Assembly: GCF_002368335.1 (NCBI RefSeq)
Contig: NZ_AP018288.1
Coordinates: forward strand, 1,579,355 to 1,643,354
Reading direction: 5' to 3'
DNA from: Nostoc sp. NIES-4103
GTDB taxonomy: Bacteria; Cyanobacteriota; Cyanobacteriia; Cyanobacteriales; Nostocaceae
Length of the DNA: 64,000 bases
Below, piece after piece: positions 51,417 to 59,572 of this stretch. Each line of letters begins with the position of its first letter. Positions within the stretch are counted from its first letter, which is position 1. The position numbers and the translations under genes are program-made. Below the pieces are notes generated by a model. That model was not told the origin of the DNA and did not search any database. It saw only the letters and a list, made by a program, of their open reading frames with translations.

Positions 51417-52172
51417 ATGATGCTGAAAGACAAGGTTGCTTTGGTGACTGGCGGAACATCGGGCATCGGTCGAGCAACCGCGATCGCTTATGCCAAACAA
51501 CAGGCAAAGGTGGTGGTAGTGGGTCGTCGAATAGATGAAGGTGAAGAAACGGTTCGATTGATTCAGGAAGCTGGCGGAGAGGCGTTTTTTATGCAATCAG
51601 ATGTCACGAAAGAAGCCGATGTTAAAGCAATGGTTGATAAAGCGGTTGGCGTTTTTGGTCGGTTAGATATTGCCTTTAATAATGCAGGAATGGTCGGCGA
51701 AAATCCCTCATTGATTGAGCAAACAGAAGCGGAATACGATCGCATTATGAACGTCAATGTCAAAGGCGTTTGGTTGTCGATGAAATATGAAATTGCTCAG
51801 ATGTTGAAACAGGGAAGTGGTGCAATCGTCAATACATCATCTGGGGCTGGAGTCGTTGCACTTCCTGGCGTACCCCTCTACACCGCGAGTAAACATGCAG
51901 TAGTAGGTTTAACAAAAGCCGCCGCGCTCCAATATGCCAAAGCGGGTATTCGCATTAATGCCGTTGCACCAGGGTCAATCGAAACAGATATGTTTGAAGC
52001 AGCTACAGGTGGGCAGGATGAGGTCAAAGCTTATATAACAGGACTTCACCCGATCGGACGAATTGGAACACCGCTTGAAGTTGCAAATGCAGTTCTGTTT
52101 TTATCATCTGACATAGCATCGTTCATAACAGGTGAAATGTTGATGGTAGATGGTGGGTTTGTAGCGCAGTAG
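51417..52172 (+). CDS. Short-chain dehydrogenase/reductase (FabG-like, complete)
   Basis: 251 residues, intact: TGGTSGIGRATAIAYAK (cofactor), VVVVGRRIDEG (NADP-type Arg pair), NNAGMVG, Ser in NTSSGAGVV, YTASKHAVVGL catalytic Tyr/Lys and the typical C-terminus GEMLMVDGGFVAQ. Two in-frame ATGs (51417, 51420). This is the intact relative of the broken SDR fragments at 50249, 54345 and 58056. AGAGGT upstream. Substrate unknown. Confidence 0.95.
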   Translation: MMLKDKVALVTGGTSGIGRATAIAYAKQQAKVVVVGRRIDEGEETVRLIQEAGGEAFFMQSDVTKEADVKAMVDKAVGVFGRLDIAFNNAGMVGENPSLIEQTEAEYDRIMNVNVKGVWLSMKYEIAQMLKQGSGAIVNTSSGAGVVALPGVPLYTASKHAVVGLTKAAALQYAKAGIRINAVAPGSIETDMFEAATGGQDEVKAYITGLHPIGRIGTPLEVANAVLFLSSDIASFITGEMLMVDGGFVAQ

Positions 52173-52189
52173 TCGAACGACAGTGCGAG

Positions 52190-52342
52190 ATGACAACACT
52201 TGCAGGCAAAGTTGCACTGGTAACGAGCGGTTCTCGCGGTTTAGGAGCGGCGATCGTAGGGTATGCGAAAGGTGTCCAAGATTCCAAATCTGAGTGTCGA
52301 AGTTCAGTCGGAAGAAAATCAAAAAAGAGAATTGTACGATGA
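52190..52342 (+). pseudogene. SDR N-terminal stub
   Basis: 50 codons opening MTTLAGKVALVTSGSRGLGAAIVGYAKG, a clear SDR cofactor-binding start, then out of family. Its TGA overlaps the ATG of the next gene by four bases. A relic that now supplies a leader to the hydrolase gene. Confidence 0.75.
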
Positions 52343-54258
52343 AAATACGCTACGGGTTTCGACAGGTCGGCGATGTCGAAGTGTTCTACCGCGAGGCGGG
52401 GTCAAGCAATGCGCCAGTGATACTGCTGTTGCACGGCTTTCCGACCGCTAGCCACATGTTCCGCAACCTGATCCCTCTGCTTGCCGATCGCTTTCGGCTC
52501 GTCGCGCCGGATCTGCCTGGTTTCGGACAGACTAAGGCACCGCCACGCGGGATGTTCGACTATACGTTCGACCACCTTGCCGACGTAATCGAGGGCTTCG
52601 TCGATGCTTTGTCGCTCGATCAATACGTACTCTACATCTTCGACTACGGTGCGCCAATAGGTCTGCGTCTGGCAATGCGCCATCCTGAACGGATATCTGC
52701 GATTATCTCGCAGAACGCCAACGCCTACCTTGAGGGTTTCAGTGATGAATGGGTATCGTGGGAGACCTATTGGCGCGAACCGAGCGCAGCGAATCGGGAA
52801 GCCTGCCGCTCCTCGCTCACGCCAGACACAATCCGGAATTGGCAGTACGGTATCGGAGCCGATCCAAACCTTTTGTCGCCCGACGGCTACGAACTCGACA
52901 TCGCCTACATGGGGCGAGCGGGCGCGGAGGAGATCCAGCTCGATCTGATCCTCGATTACCGCAGCAACGTCGCGCTCTATCCAGCCTTCCAGTCCTACTT
53001 TCGTGAGTACCGTCCGCCGCTTCTCGCCGTCTGGGGTCGTCATGATCCAGCGTTTCTGCCCGCTGGTGCTGCCGCTTATCAGCGAGATCTCCCGGATGCA
53101 AAGATTCATCTGCTCGATGCCGGACATTTCGCGTTGGAGACCCATGCGGAGGAGGTAGCAACGTTGATCCGCGCGTTCCTCGACAGCACGATCGGTTCCA
53201 CGCTGCGTCTTGAAAGGGAGAACTTACCTAAGCTGAGTAGTATCAAAATTCCGTCACTGTTTATTCTAAATCAAGGAGAGTTGGCACAGATGGAATCTAT
53301 GAAAGCAGCCGTATTAACTGCGTTTGGTGATGCTGAAAAGTTTGAGATTCAAACTGTTCCTATACCAACACTGAAGGCGAATCAGGTGTTAGTCAGAGTT
53401 TGTGCAACCTCGATTAACCCTGTCGATTACCAAACTCGTCGTGGTGATTACAAGGAACTGGTTCAACTACCTGCCATCCTTGGAGTCGATGTTTCAGGGG
53501 TGATTGAGGCAATTGGCGAAGCTGTGACTGATTTCAAGGTGGGAAACAACGTATATTACTCGCCGCAAATTTTTGGAGAATTTGGTAGCTACGCTCAGTA
53601 TCATGTGGCTGATGCAGCGATTGTTGCATTGAAGCCTGCAAATCTATCGCACATTGAAGCAGCTTCTTTTCCGCTTGCAGGCGGAACTGCTTGGGATTGT
53701 CTAGTGACTAGGGGCAATCTACAAGTTGGTGAAACAGTTCTCATCCATGCGGGTGCGGGTGGAGTGGGTTCGATCGCAGTTCAACTCGCCAAAGCGATAG
53801 GGGCATACGTTTTTGCGACGTGTAGTTCTAGAAACCGAGATTTCGTGACAGAACTGGGCGCAGATCGAGTGATTGATTACAAAAATGAAGATTACGTAGA
53901 AGTCATTCGTCAAGAAACAAATGGACTGGGTGTGGATTTAGTTCTAGATACGATCGGCAAAGAAACAATTCAGCGTAGTTTAGAAATCATTCGTCCCTTT
54001 GGTAGGCTTACAAGCATTGTAGACATTGCAATACCGCAATCGCTTCTTGAAGCATGGGGTAAGAATCTGACGATTCATTTTGTTTTTTCACCCCAGTACC
54101 GAGCAAAATTAGAGGCTTTGACAAAACTCATCGAGCGTCATCAGCTTCGTCCAGTGATTGATTCAGTATTTTCTTGGGATCAGGTCGTTCTGGCACATCA
54201 GCGTCTAGAGCAGGGAGGAACACGGGGCAAAATTGTGCTGAAGTTTACAGAAGATTAG
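52339..54258 (+). CDS. In-frame fusion: epoxide-hydrolase-like alpha/beta hydrolase plus quinone oxidoreductase
   Basis: 639 residues from ATG 52339. Residues 1-285: alpha/beta hydrolase with LLLHGFPTASHMFRNL, Asp nucleophile in YIFDYGAPIG (dehalogenase/epoxide hydrolase type), AVWGRHDP and LLDAGHFALETH. Residues about 318-639: zinc-free MDR/quinone oxidoreductase with MKAAVLTAFGDAEKF, ATSINPVDYQTRRG and HAGAGGVGSIAVQLAKAIGA. The 30-residue joint (about TLRLERENLPKLSS...LNQGELAQ) is unlike either family and contains an AAGGAG for an internal ATG at 53290. The hydrolase part is GC-rich while the second part is not. Likely stop loss joining two genes; a real fusion is possible. Confidence 0.85.
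   Translation: MKIRYGFRQVGDVEVFYREAGSSNAPVILLLHGFPTASHMFRNLIPLLADRFRLVAPDLPGFGQTKAPPRGMFDYTFDHLADVIEGFVDALSLDQYVLYIFDYGAPIGLRLAMRHPERISAIISQNANAYLEGFSDEWVSWETYWREPSAANREACRSSLTPDTIRNWQYGIGADPNLLSPDGYELDIAYMGRAGAEEIQLDLILDYRSNVALYPAFQSYFREYRPPLLAVWGRHDPAFLPAGAAAYQRDLPDAKIHLLDAGHFALETHAEEVATLIRAFLDSTIGSTLRLERENLPKLSSIKIPSLFILNQGELAQMESMKAAVLTAFGDAEKFEIQTVPIPTLKANQVLVRVCATSINPVDYQTRRGDYKELVQLPAILGVDVSGVIEAIGEAVTDFKVGNNVYYSPQIFGEFGSYAQYHVADAAIVALKPANLSHIEAASFPLAGGTAWDCLVTRGNLQVGETVLIHAGAGGVGSIAVQLAKAIGAYVFATCSSRNRDFVTELGADRVIDYKNEDYVEVIRQETNGLGVDLVLDTIGKETIQRSLEIIRPFGRLTSIVDIAIPQSLLEAWGKNLTIHFVFSPQYRAKLEALTKLIERHQLRPVIDSVFSWDQVVLAHQRLEQGGTRGKIVLKFTED
53290..54258 (+). CDS. Quinone oxidoreductase / zinc-independent alcohol dehydrogenase (internal start)
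   Basis: 322 residues if started at the internal ATG 53290, preceded by AAGGAG 13 bases upstream. A full-length MDR-family NADPH:quinone reductase with the N-terminal GroES-like fold, nucleotide motif AGAGGVGSIAVQLAK and C-terminal QGGTRGKIVLKF. No structural zinc cysteines. Listed separately because this is the natural gene boundary; the longer frame reads through from the hydrolase. Confidence 0.7.
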   Translation: MESMKAAVLTAFGDAEKFEIQTVPIPTLKANQVLVRVCATSINPVDYQTRRGDYKELVQLPAILGVDVSGVIEAIGEAVTDFKVGNNVYYSPQIFGEFGSYAQYHVADAAIVALKPANLSHIEAASFPLAGGTAWDCLVTRGNLQVGETVLIHAGAGGVGSIAVQLAKAIGAYVFATCSSRNRDFVTELGADRVIDYKNEDYVEVIRQETNGLGVDLVLDTIGKETIQRSLEIIRPFGRLTSIVDIAIPQSLLEAWGKNLTIHFVFSPQYRAKLEALTKLIERHQLRPVIDSVFSWDQVVLAHQRLEQGGTRGKIVLKFTED

Positions 54259-54344
54259 ACCAGCTTTACAGCGTTAATAATTGCTAAACGGATCGGAGTT
54301 TGATTGTGTGCTGAAGGTCAATATTGATTGGAATAGGAGAAACA

Positions 54345-54440
54345 TTGGGAATTGGTAGAGCAACAGCGTTAGCGTACCCCTACGGGGAAGCAAGCTACGC
54401 GCAGCGTTCCGAAGGAAAGCTTAACGAAGTTATCGCTTAA
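54345..54440 (+). pseudogene. SDR cofactor-motif fragment with the same repeat insertion
   Basis: Reads LGIGRATALA and then the same repeat translation YPYGEASYA as the fragment at 50249, ending at TAA 54438. Both break at the identical codon. Confidence 0.75.
54366..54430. repeat. Small dispersed repeat, short version
   Basis: Shares GCGTTAGCGTACCCCTACGG and GAAGGAAAGCTTAACG with 50312-50418 but lacks two internal modules of about 45 and 20 bases. Confidence 0.8.
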
Positions 54441-54470
54441 AGCATCCAATTGAACAGAGGAGAGATTCAA

Positions 54471-54600
54471 ATGTCAGCCAAAAATAAAGCAATCTTAGAG
54501 GTGGCAAACGCGGCGATCGCGCTCGGGCAACAATGAAGGATTCTCGTTGTTCTGAAGCGATGGTAGGCAATGGATGCTTGCCCTATCTGAAGTCTGCTGA
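54471..54600 (+). pseudogene. SnoaL-like N-terminal fragment, frameshifted
   Basis: MSAKNKAILEVANAAIALG is a typical start for NTF2/SnoaL family proteins, with AGAGGAGAG upstream. A stop at 54534 is followed in another frame by NNEGFSLF, the expected continuation. Only about 35 residues survive. Confidence 0.6.
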
Positions 54601-54679
54601 TTAACGCAGCATTGTTAAGACGGTGATTGTGATGCAACAGACAAAAACACATCATCAATTTACAACTGAAAAACCTCTC

Positions 54680-54905
54680 ATGCCTTACATTACCGTTGGT
54701 CAAGAAAACTCTGCAACCATCGATCTCTACTACGAAGATTTGGGGACAGGGCAACCGATTGTTCTGATTCATGGATTTCCACTGAATGGACATTCCTGGG
54801 AGAAGCAGGTTTTTGCTGAATGCAGGATATCGAGTAATTACCTACGATCGCCGAGGATTTGGTGCTTCTAGTCAACCCTCATTTGATTATGACTACGATA
54901 CCTTA
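54680..54905 (+). pseudogene. Alpha/beta hydrolase N-terminal fragment, frameshifted
   Basis: MPYITVGQENSATIDLYYED and VLIHGFPLNGHSWEKQ match the start of chloroperoxidase-like hydrolases. One extra T near 54810 shifts the frame; the other frame continues LLNAGYRVITYDRRGFGASS. It breaks off at about 54905 where an SDR fragment begins. Confidence 0.8.
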
Positions 54906-54907
54906 GT

Positions 54908-55054
54908 GATTTCACCCCCGTTGCCGGACTCTCGGTCTATGCATTGACTAAAGGAGCGATCGCCAGTTTCACCCATGGACTCGCCCGCGATCTCAAAGAC
55001 CGCCAGATTCGAGTGAATGCAGTCAGCCCTGGTGTCGGTAAATCACCTGCATAA
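54908..55054 (+). pseudogene. SDR C-terminal fragment
   Basis: 49 codons: GLSVYALTKGAIASFTHGLA carries the catalytic Tyr and Lys (YxxxK), then RQIRVNAVSPGV and a stop. The N-terminal two-thirds is missing. Joined abruptly to the hydrolase fragment. Confidence 0.75.
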
Positions 55055-55087
55055 GTCAGAATGTTGTTTTGTACAGGAGTCGAAGCC

Positions 55088-55846
55088 ATGTCACAACAGC
55101 TCAAAACAATCACGGATCGTCAGTGCCAAAATGCCCCTGCACAATATAGTGATTTAAAAGCTCTTTTTTTAAATTGCACACTCAATAAAACGCCAGTGTT
55201 ATCCCATACACAGGGAGTTATCAATATTGCCAAAGCTATTTTCGAGGCTAATGGGGTAACCACTCAAGTCATTCGACCGGTAGATTATGAGATAGCGGCG
55301 GGGCTAGGGTTAGATATGTCACAAACCGATGAGTGGCAGACAGATGAATGGCCCCAAATCCAGAAAGAAATTGATGCAACTGACATCTTAGTGCTGTGTA
55401 CTTCAGTATGGCTGGGTGAAAAAAGTTCTGTTTGTAGTCGAGTTTTAGAGCGAATGTATGGATATACTCATCTTTTGAATGAGAAAGGTCAGTACAGAGA
55501 TTATGGGAAGGTTGGGGCAACCCTCATTACCGGGAATGAAGATGGTGTGAAACATTGTGCGATGAATATTTTGTTTTCCCTATCGCACATTGGCTATACG
55601 ATCCCTCCCCAAGCGGATGCAGGCTGGCTAGGCGAAGTAGGCCCTGGGCCTTCCTATTTAGATCCAGGGTCTGGAGGGCCGGAGAACGAATTTACCAATC
55701 GCAATACCACCTTTTTAGCTTGGAACTGTATGCATATCGCCAGACTACTCAAAGATAATGGAGGAATTCCTCCTCACGGGAACCAACCTGACGTTTGGGA
55801 TGCAGGTTGTAAGACAGACTTCAAAAATCCTGAGCATAAACGCTAG
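55088..55846 (+). CDS. NAD(P)H-dependent FMN reductase / flavodoxin-like protein
   Basis: 252 residues from ATG 55088 (AGGAG eight bases upstream; a further start at 55061 is less likely). Flavodoxin-like fold: KALFLNCTLNKTPVLSHTQGV near the phosphate loop, ATDILVLCTSVWLGEKSSVCSRVLERM, and GKVGATLITGNEDGVKHCAMNILFSLSHIGYTIPP. Related proteins reduce flavins or quinones. Cytosolic. It follows the relic region, with its own ribosome site. Confidence 0.88.
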   Translation: MSQQLKTITDRQCQNAPAQYSDLKALFLNCTLNKTPVLSHTQGVINIAKAIFEANGVTTQVIRPVDYEIAAGLGLDMSQTDEWQTDEWPQIQKEIDATDILVLCTSVWLGEKSSVCSRVLERMYGYTHLLNEKGQYRDYGKVGATLITGNEDGVKHCAMNILFSLSHIGYTIPPQADAGWLGEVGPGPSYLDPGSGGPENEFTNRNTTFLAWNCMHIARLLKDNGGIPPHGNQPDVWDAGCKTDFKNPEHKR

Positions 55847-56021
55847 CAGGGATAGTTTTCTAAGGCACAAAATTTTTCAACATACCCTATAAAGATCTCG
55901 ATCTAACCTTTATTGGTTAGTGACCTGCCGGATTCCTGTCCTGTGAAAAAACGCTGAGATTCATCAGTTGAATCAGGCTCAAATGATACACATATTTATC
56001 TAGTTCTGAGGAGGCAATTCT

Positions 56022-56904
56022 ATGACTGTCCCCACTCAAACACCTCGAACCGTTGCCGGAGTAATCAACAGCGTTGAAACACTCGAAGGGGCCGGATTTC
56101 TTGTCCGTCGGCCTTTTCCCAAAAGTAGCTTCTCTGAATTTGACCCGTGACGAGTTGGGGCCGATTAATGTAAAGCCGGGTCAAGCAAAAGGTGCACCCG
56201 ATCATCCGCACCGGGGCTTTGAAACCGTCAGGTATGTCTTGGCTGGACGGTTAGAACACAAAGATTCTGCCGGGCACGCTGGGCTACTAAATCCGGGTGA
56301 TGTCCAGTGGATGACAGCAGGTGCCGGGGTCGTGCATTCCGAGATGCCAGAGTCAAGGTTTACCCAAACGGGCGGACGGCTCCACGGCATTCAACTCTGG
56401 GTCAATCTGCCCCAACGAGACAAAATGATGCCGCCCCGCTATCAGGAAATTCCAGCGGCTCAGATTCCGGTCGCTCAAACCGAAGATGGGTCTGTGACGG
56501 TGCGGGTGATTGCTGGAGAAGCGTTAGGGGCAAAAGCCGTAATTCAGACGCGCACGCCGATAACTTACCTCCACTTCACACTGCAACCAGGGGCAACGAT
56601 AATCCAGCCTGTACCCAAAGAGTACAACGCCTTTGTCTATATCCTGGAGGGGTCTGGGTTGTTCGGGACAGAGCCAGCGCCTGGTGATGATGGGCAGATG
56701 GTACTCTTTTCTCAAGATGGAGAAGATGTGGCGATCGCCAACCCTGCTGATGCTCAGCGTCCTCTAGATCTTCTGCTGATTGCAGGTGTACCCCTTAACG
56801 AACCAGTCGTGCGCTACGGGCCATTTGTCATGAACACTGAAGCTGAAATTACCCAGGCGATCGACGACTACCAGGCAGGAAGGATGGGACGGATTCATGC
56901 TTAA
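56022..56904 (+). pseudogene. Pirin family protein, frameshifted near the N-terminus
   Basis: ATG 56022, with GAGGAGG eight bases upstream, encodes the proper pirin start (PRTVAGVINSVETLEGAGFL, then RRPFPKSSFSEFDP) but stops at 56148. The remaining 250 codons (from GPINVKPGQAKGAPDHPHRGF) are in another frame, openable from a TTG at 56074. A deletion of roughly ten bases at 56143-56150, where families have FLLLDE, explains both. The iron ligands remain: HPH in DHPHRGFET and HSE in GVVHSEMP. Without the N-terminal strands function is doubtful, though the second frame could yield a shortened protein. Confidence 0.85.
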
Positions 56905-57469
56905 CCCATCTCAATATCAAATGAGTCAACATCAACGCTTGAGTCAGTTACGAATCAAACTACTACATCTGCACAAGCTTTTACTAGAGACTGAGCGTCT
57001 TACCTATGAGCAAGTTCGAGGGCACGTTTCTGGAGGTGAATTGCTACAACTGGCGATCGGTCATGAGCAGTTTGCCTGGTTGCATCGACTCTCAGAATTG
57101 ATTATCCAAATCGATGAGTTGCTTCATGCCGATGAATCTGTTACACCAGAGGCAATTGAAGCGATTGACAGTGACATTCGGACACTGCTCAGCCCCGATG
57201 AATCGGGCGGTGTTACTGCGGAAGCTCATGATATGGCGGTTCGCCGGATGGTTCAGGCGGGTGCAGTTCCAATCAACTGGATGGCTGTACTTGCTGAATG
57301 GCAACGTGACTGGGCGCGCACAGAAACAACTGTGGGTGTATCAGATATTACTCTTGAGCATGGCGGTGCTAGTGCAGTTGCCCTTGCATGGGAACTTCAG
57401 CTCCTTGCAACAACCCCTCCAGCGATCGCAGCAGGCGATCAATTACATTCATGCTCATCTGAATCGTGA
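56897..57469 (+). CDS. Mosaic reading frame (helical domain + isochorismatase tail + out-of-frame AraC)
   Basis: 190 residues. Residues 1-105 look like a conserved cyanobacterial helical protein (LRIKLLHLHKLLLETERLTYEQVRG, FAWLHRLSELIIQIDELL). Residues 106-156 (EAHDMAVRRMVQAGAVPINWMAVLAEWQRDWARTE) match the C-terminal end of isochorismatase-family hydrolases. Residues 157-190 read an AraC gene in the wrong frame. It overlaps the pirin 3' end by eight bases. The first domain could still fold; the rest is debris. Confidence 0.6.
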   Translation: MLNPSQYQMSQHQRLSQLRIKLLHLHKLLLETERLTYEQVRGHVSGGELLQLAIGHEQFAWLHRLSELIIQIDELLHADESVTPEAIEAIDSDIRTLLSPDESGGVTAEAHDMAVRRMVQAGAVPINWMAVLAEWQRDWARTETTVGVSDITLEHGGASAVALAWELQLLATTPPAIAAGDQLHSCSSES

Positions 57470-57600
57470 TTTATCCTTAGCCGAACTGGCAAGTGTAGTT
57501 AACATCAGCCCGACTTAGTGTGCAAGTTTGTTTAAGCGAACGATGGGGATTTCGCCCCATCAGTACGTAATTCAACAGCGCGTGGAACAGGCAAATTTCT
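57385..57600 (+). pseudogene. AraC family HTH fragment with a nonsense mutation
   Basis: In the frame open to 57518: RSQQAINYIHAHLNRDLSLAE and ASVVNISPT, then TAG where families have Tyr or Phe, then CASLFKRTMGISPHQYVIQQRVEQA in the same frame. These are the two HTH motifs of AraC. The ligand domain is missing. Confidence 0.8.
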
Positions 57601-57658
57601 CCTCCAAAATTTACAGATTTTGAACTTGCTCCGATTGTGTAATTGCAAGCCTAAACTT

Positions 57659-58027
57659 ATGCTGATCCAAAAACTAAACGACTGTGAAGAAATTATCGCT
57701 GGAGATGGAACTGTTCTGCGCGAACTGCTTCATCCTGACAAACAAGACATCAACTTGCGTTACAGTTTGGCGTATGCGATCTTGCCTGTTGGCGAAACTT
57801 CGATTCCCCATTCTCTAAAGACTTCTGAGGTTTATTACATCATTAGCGGTGTTGGAGAAATGTCGATCGACAGTGAAGTTTGTCGCGTTGAACCAGGTGA
57901 TGCGGTTTACATTCCTCCAAATGCCATCCAGTTCCTTCACAACTACGGCGACGAACCCCTTGTTTTCGTTTGTCTAGTTGATCCAGCTTGGCGCAAAGAA
58001 GACGAAACGATTTATGCACCAGTCTGA
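57659..58027 (+). CDS. Single-domain cupin
   Basis: 122 residues from ATG 57659. One beta-barrel cupin: motif 1 in IPHSLKTSEVYYIISGVGEMSID (His and Glu) and motif 2 in VEPGDAVYIPPNAIQFLHNYG (His). The first His of the usual HXH pair is replaced (PHSLK), so the metal site has fewer ligands. Cytosolic. Function unknown; flanked by relics of AraC and SDR. Confidence 0.88.
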   Translation: MLIQKLNDCEEIIAGDGTVLRELLHPDKQDINLRYSLAYAILPVGETSIPHSLKTSEVYYIISGVGEMSIDSEVCRVEPGDAVYIPPNAIQFLHNYGDEPLVFVCLVDPAWRKEDETIYAPV

Positions 58028-58055
58028 TTCATGCAAATCTCACTGCTAGGGATGA

Positions 58056-58712
58056 TTGATCACGATCTTAGGAAACAAAGTATTAGTGCAAAAGACCGTT
58101 GTAACCTACGAACGACTCGATTGTGCTTTCAACAATGTAGGCAATGAGGAACTCTTGAAACCCCTGCATGAACAATCGATCGAGGAGTTTGACAAACTCA
58201 TGGAGATCAACGTCCGGGGACTGTTTCTGTGCATGGGATATGAAATTCAGCAGATGTTATCTCAAGAATCGGGCGTAATTGTTAACAACTCCTCACTTGC
58301 AGGTTTGTTTGGACTGCCAGGAGGCTCTCCTTACAGCGCGAGTAAACATACCGTTATGGGACTAACGCGATAGCGAAGTGCTGCTGCGTTTGCGTTCGCC
58401 CTTGGCGTTGCCGCAGGCTAGCATTAGCGAGTCTTGTCTACGACACGCTACGCGAACGAGCGTCAGCGAAGATCGGCAGCAGTGGATTATGCTAAGCAGG
58501 GCATCCGGATTAACGCGGTGAATCCTGGAAACATTGCAACTGAGGGTCTTAATCGTGTCTTTGAAAAATTGGGCGTGACGGCTGATGCTGTTACAGCTAT
58601 GGTGCTGATGGGTCGCATTGCTCAGGCAGAAGAAGTCGCTCAAGTTGTTGTTTTCCTTTGCTCTGATGCTGCCAGTTACATCACGATCGATGGCGGATAC
58701 ACAGCAAACTGA
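58056..58712 (+). pseudogene. SDR C-terminal two-thirds, interrupted by a dispersed repeat
   Basis: First block: LVQKTVVTYERLDCAFNNVG, then GVIVNNSSLAGLFGLPGGSP and YSASKHTVMGLTR, ending at TAG 58371. Second block after the repeat: SAAVDYAKQGIRINAVNPGN and EEVAQVVVFLCSDAASYITIDGGY. The two join exactly at GLTR|SAAVDYA if about 100 bases are removed. The N-terminal Rossmann half is missing and may be the fragment at 50249. Confidence 0.88.
58371..58471. repeat. Small dispersed repeat inserted in an SDR gene
   Basis: About 100 bases rich in GCGAAGTGC, TTGCCGCAGGCTAG and CTACGCGAACGAGCG modules, splitting the ancestral sequence ACGCGA|TCGGCAGCA. Confidence 0.75.
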
Positions 58713-58773
58713 CCTATTTCAAGAGAGAACAGACGAGCTTGATTTTCAGATCACATCTACAAGGAGGGATTCT

Positions 58774-59499
58774 ATGTCAACTTTTGTCTTAGTTCATGGC
58801 TCCTGGCATGATGGTTCTGCTTGGCAGGCAGTCATTGATCAACTAGAAGCAAAGGGACATCATGCTTTTGCGCCCACGATCGCTGGACATGGCAAAGGCG
58901 TGAACAAAAACGTCAACCATGCTCAATGCACGCAATCGATCGTCGATTACATTGTGAGTAAAGACTTAAACGATATCGTTCTAGTCGGACATAGTTTCGG
59001 TGGGACAATTATTGCCAAAGTTGCTGAAGCAATCAGCAATCGCATTCGACGACTTATCTTCTTCAATGCCTTTGTCCTCAATGATGGTGAAAGCCTTAAC
59101 GATAACACCCCACCGCACTCTCAAGCGTTATCCGATCAGCTAGCGAGACAATCGGGCGATCATACGGTGATGCTACCTTTTGAGATTTGGCGAGAAGCGT
59201 TTATCAACGACGCTGACCTCGAACTAGCTCGATCCAGTTACGCACAATTATCGCCTGAACCGTATCAACCGTGGCTTGACAAGTTAGACCTGAAGCAGTT
59301 TTACTCGCTGCCCATCCCCAAAAGCTACCTCTACTGTACCGAAGACAATGTCCTTCCTCAAGGCGATTGGGGTTGGCATCCCAGAATGTCTAGCCGCTTG
59401 GGACTATTTCGGCTTGTACAAATGCCCGGTAGTCACGAGGTCATGTTTTCTAACCCGGTTGGTTTAGCAGAAAAGATGATTGTGGCAGGACGTGACTAG
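58774..59499 (+). CDS. Alpha/beta hydrolase (MhpC/pyrethroid-hydrolase-like)
   Basis: 241 residues from ATG 58774 with AAGGAGGG six bases upstream; the longer frame from 58618 overlaps the SDR relic. FVLVHGSWHDGSAWQAVIDQL (oxyanion region), nucleophile Ser in VLVGHSFGGTI, acid probably in YLYCTEDNVLP and catalytic His in MPGSHEVMFSNP. Cytosolic esterase-like enzyme of unknown substrate. Part of its coding sequence is duplicated as a fragment at 61121. Just upstream of the GMC oxidoreductase. Confidence 0.93.
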   Translation: MSTFVLVHGSWHDGSAWQAVIDQLEAKGHHAFAPTIAGHGKGVNKNVNHAQCTQSIVDYIVSKDLNDIVLVGHSFGGTIIAKVAEAISNRIRRLIFFNAFVLNDGESLNDNTPPHSQALSDQLARQSGDHTVMLPFEIWREAFINDADLELARSSYAQLSPEPYQPWLDKLDLKQFYSLPIPKSYLYCTEDNVLPQGDWGWHPRMSSRLGLFRLVQMPGSHEVMFSNPVGLAEKMIVAGRD

Positions 59500-59572
59500 C
59501 AGCAGAATTTGCGATCGCCAACCCACTAATGTCGCCGTCATTCAACAAACAATGACCTGAAAAGGAGAAATC

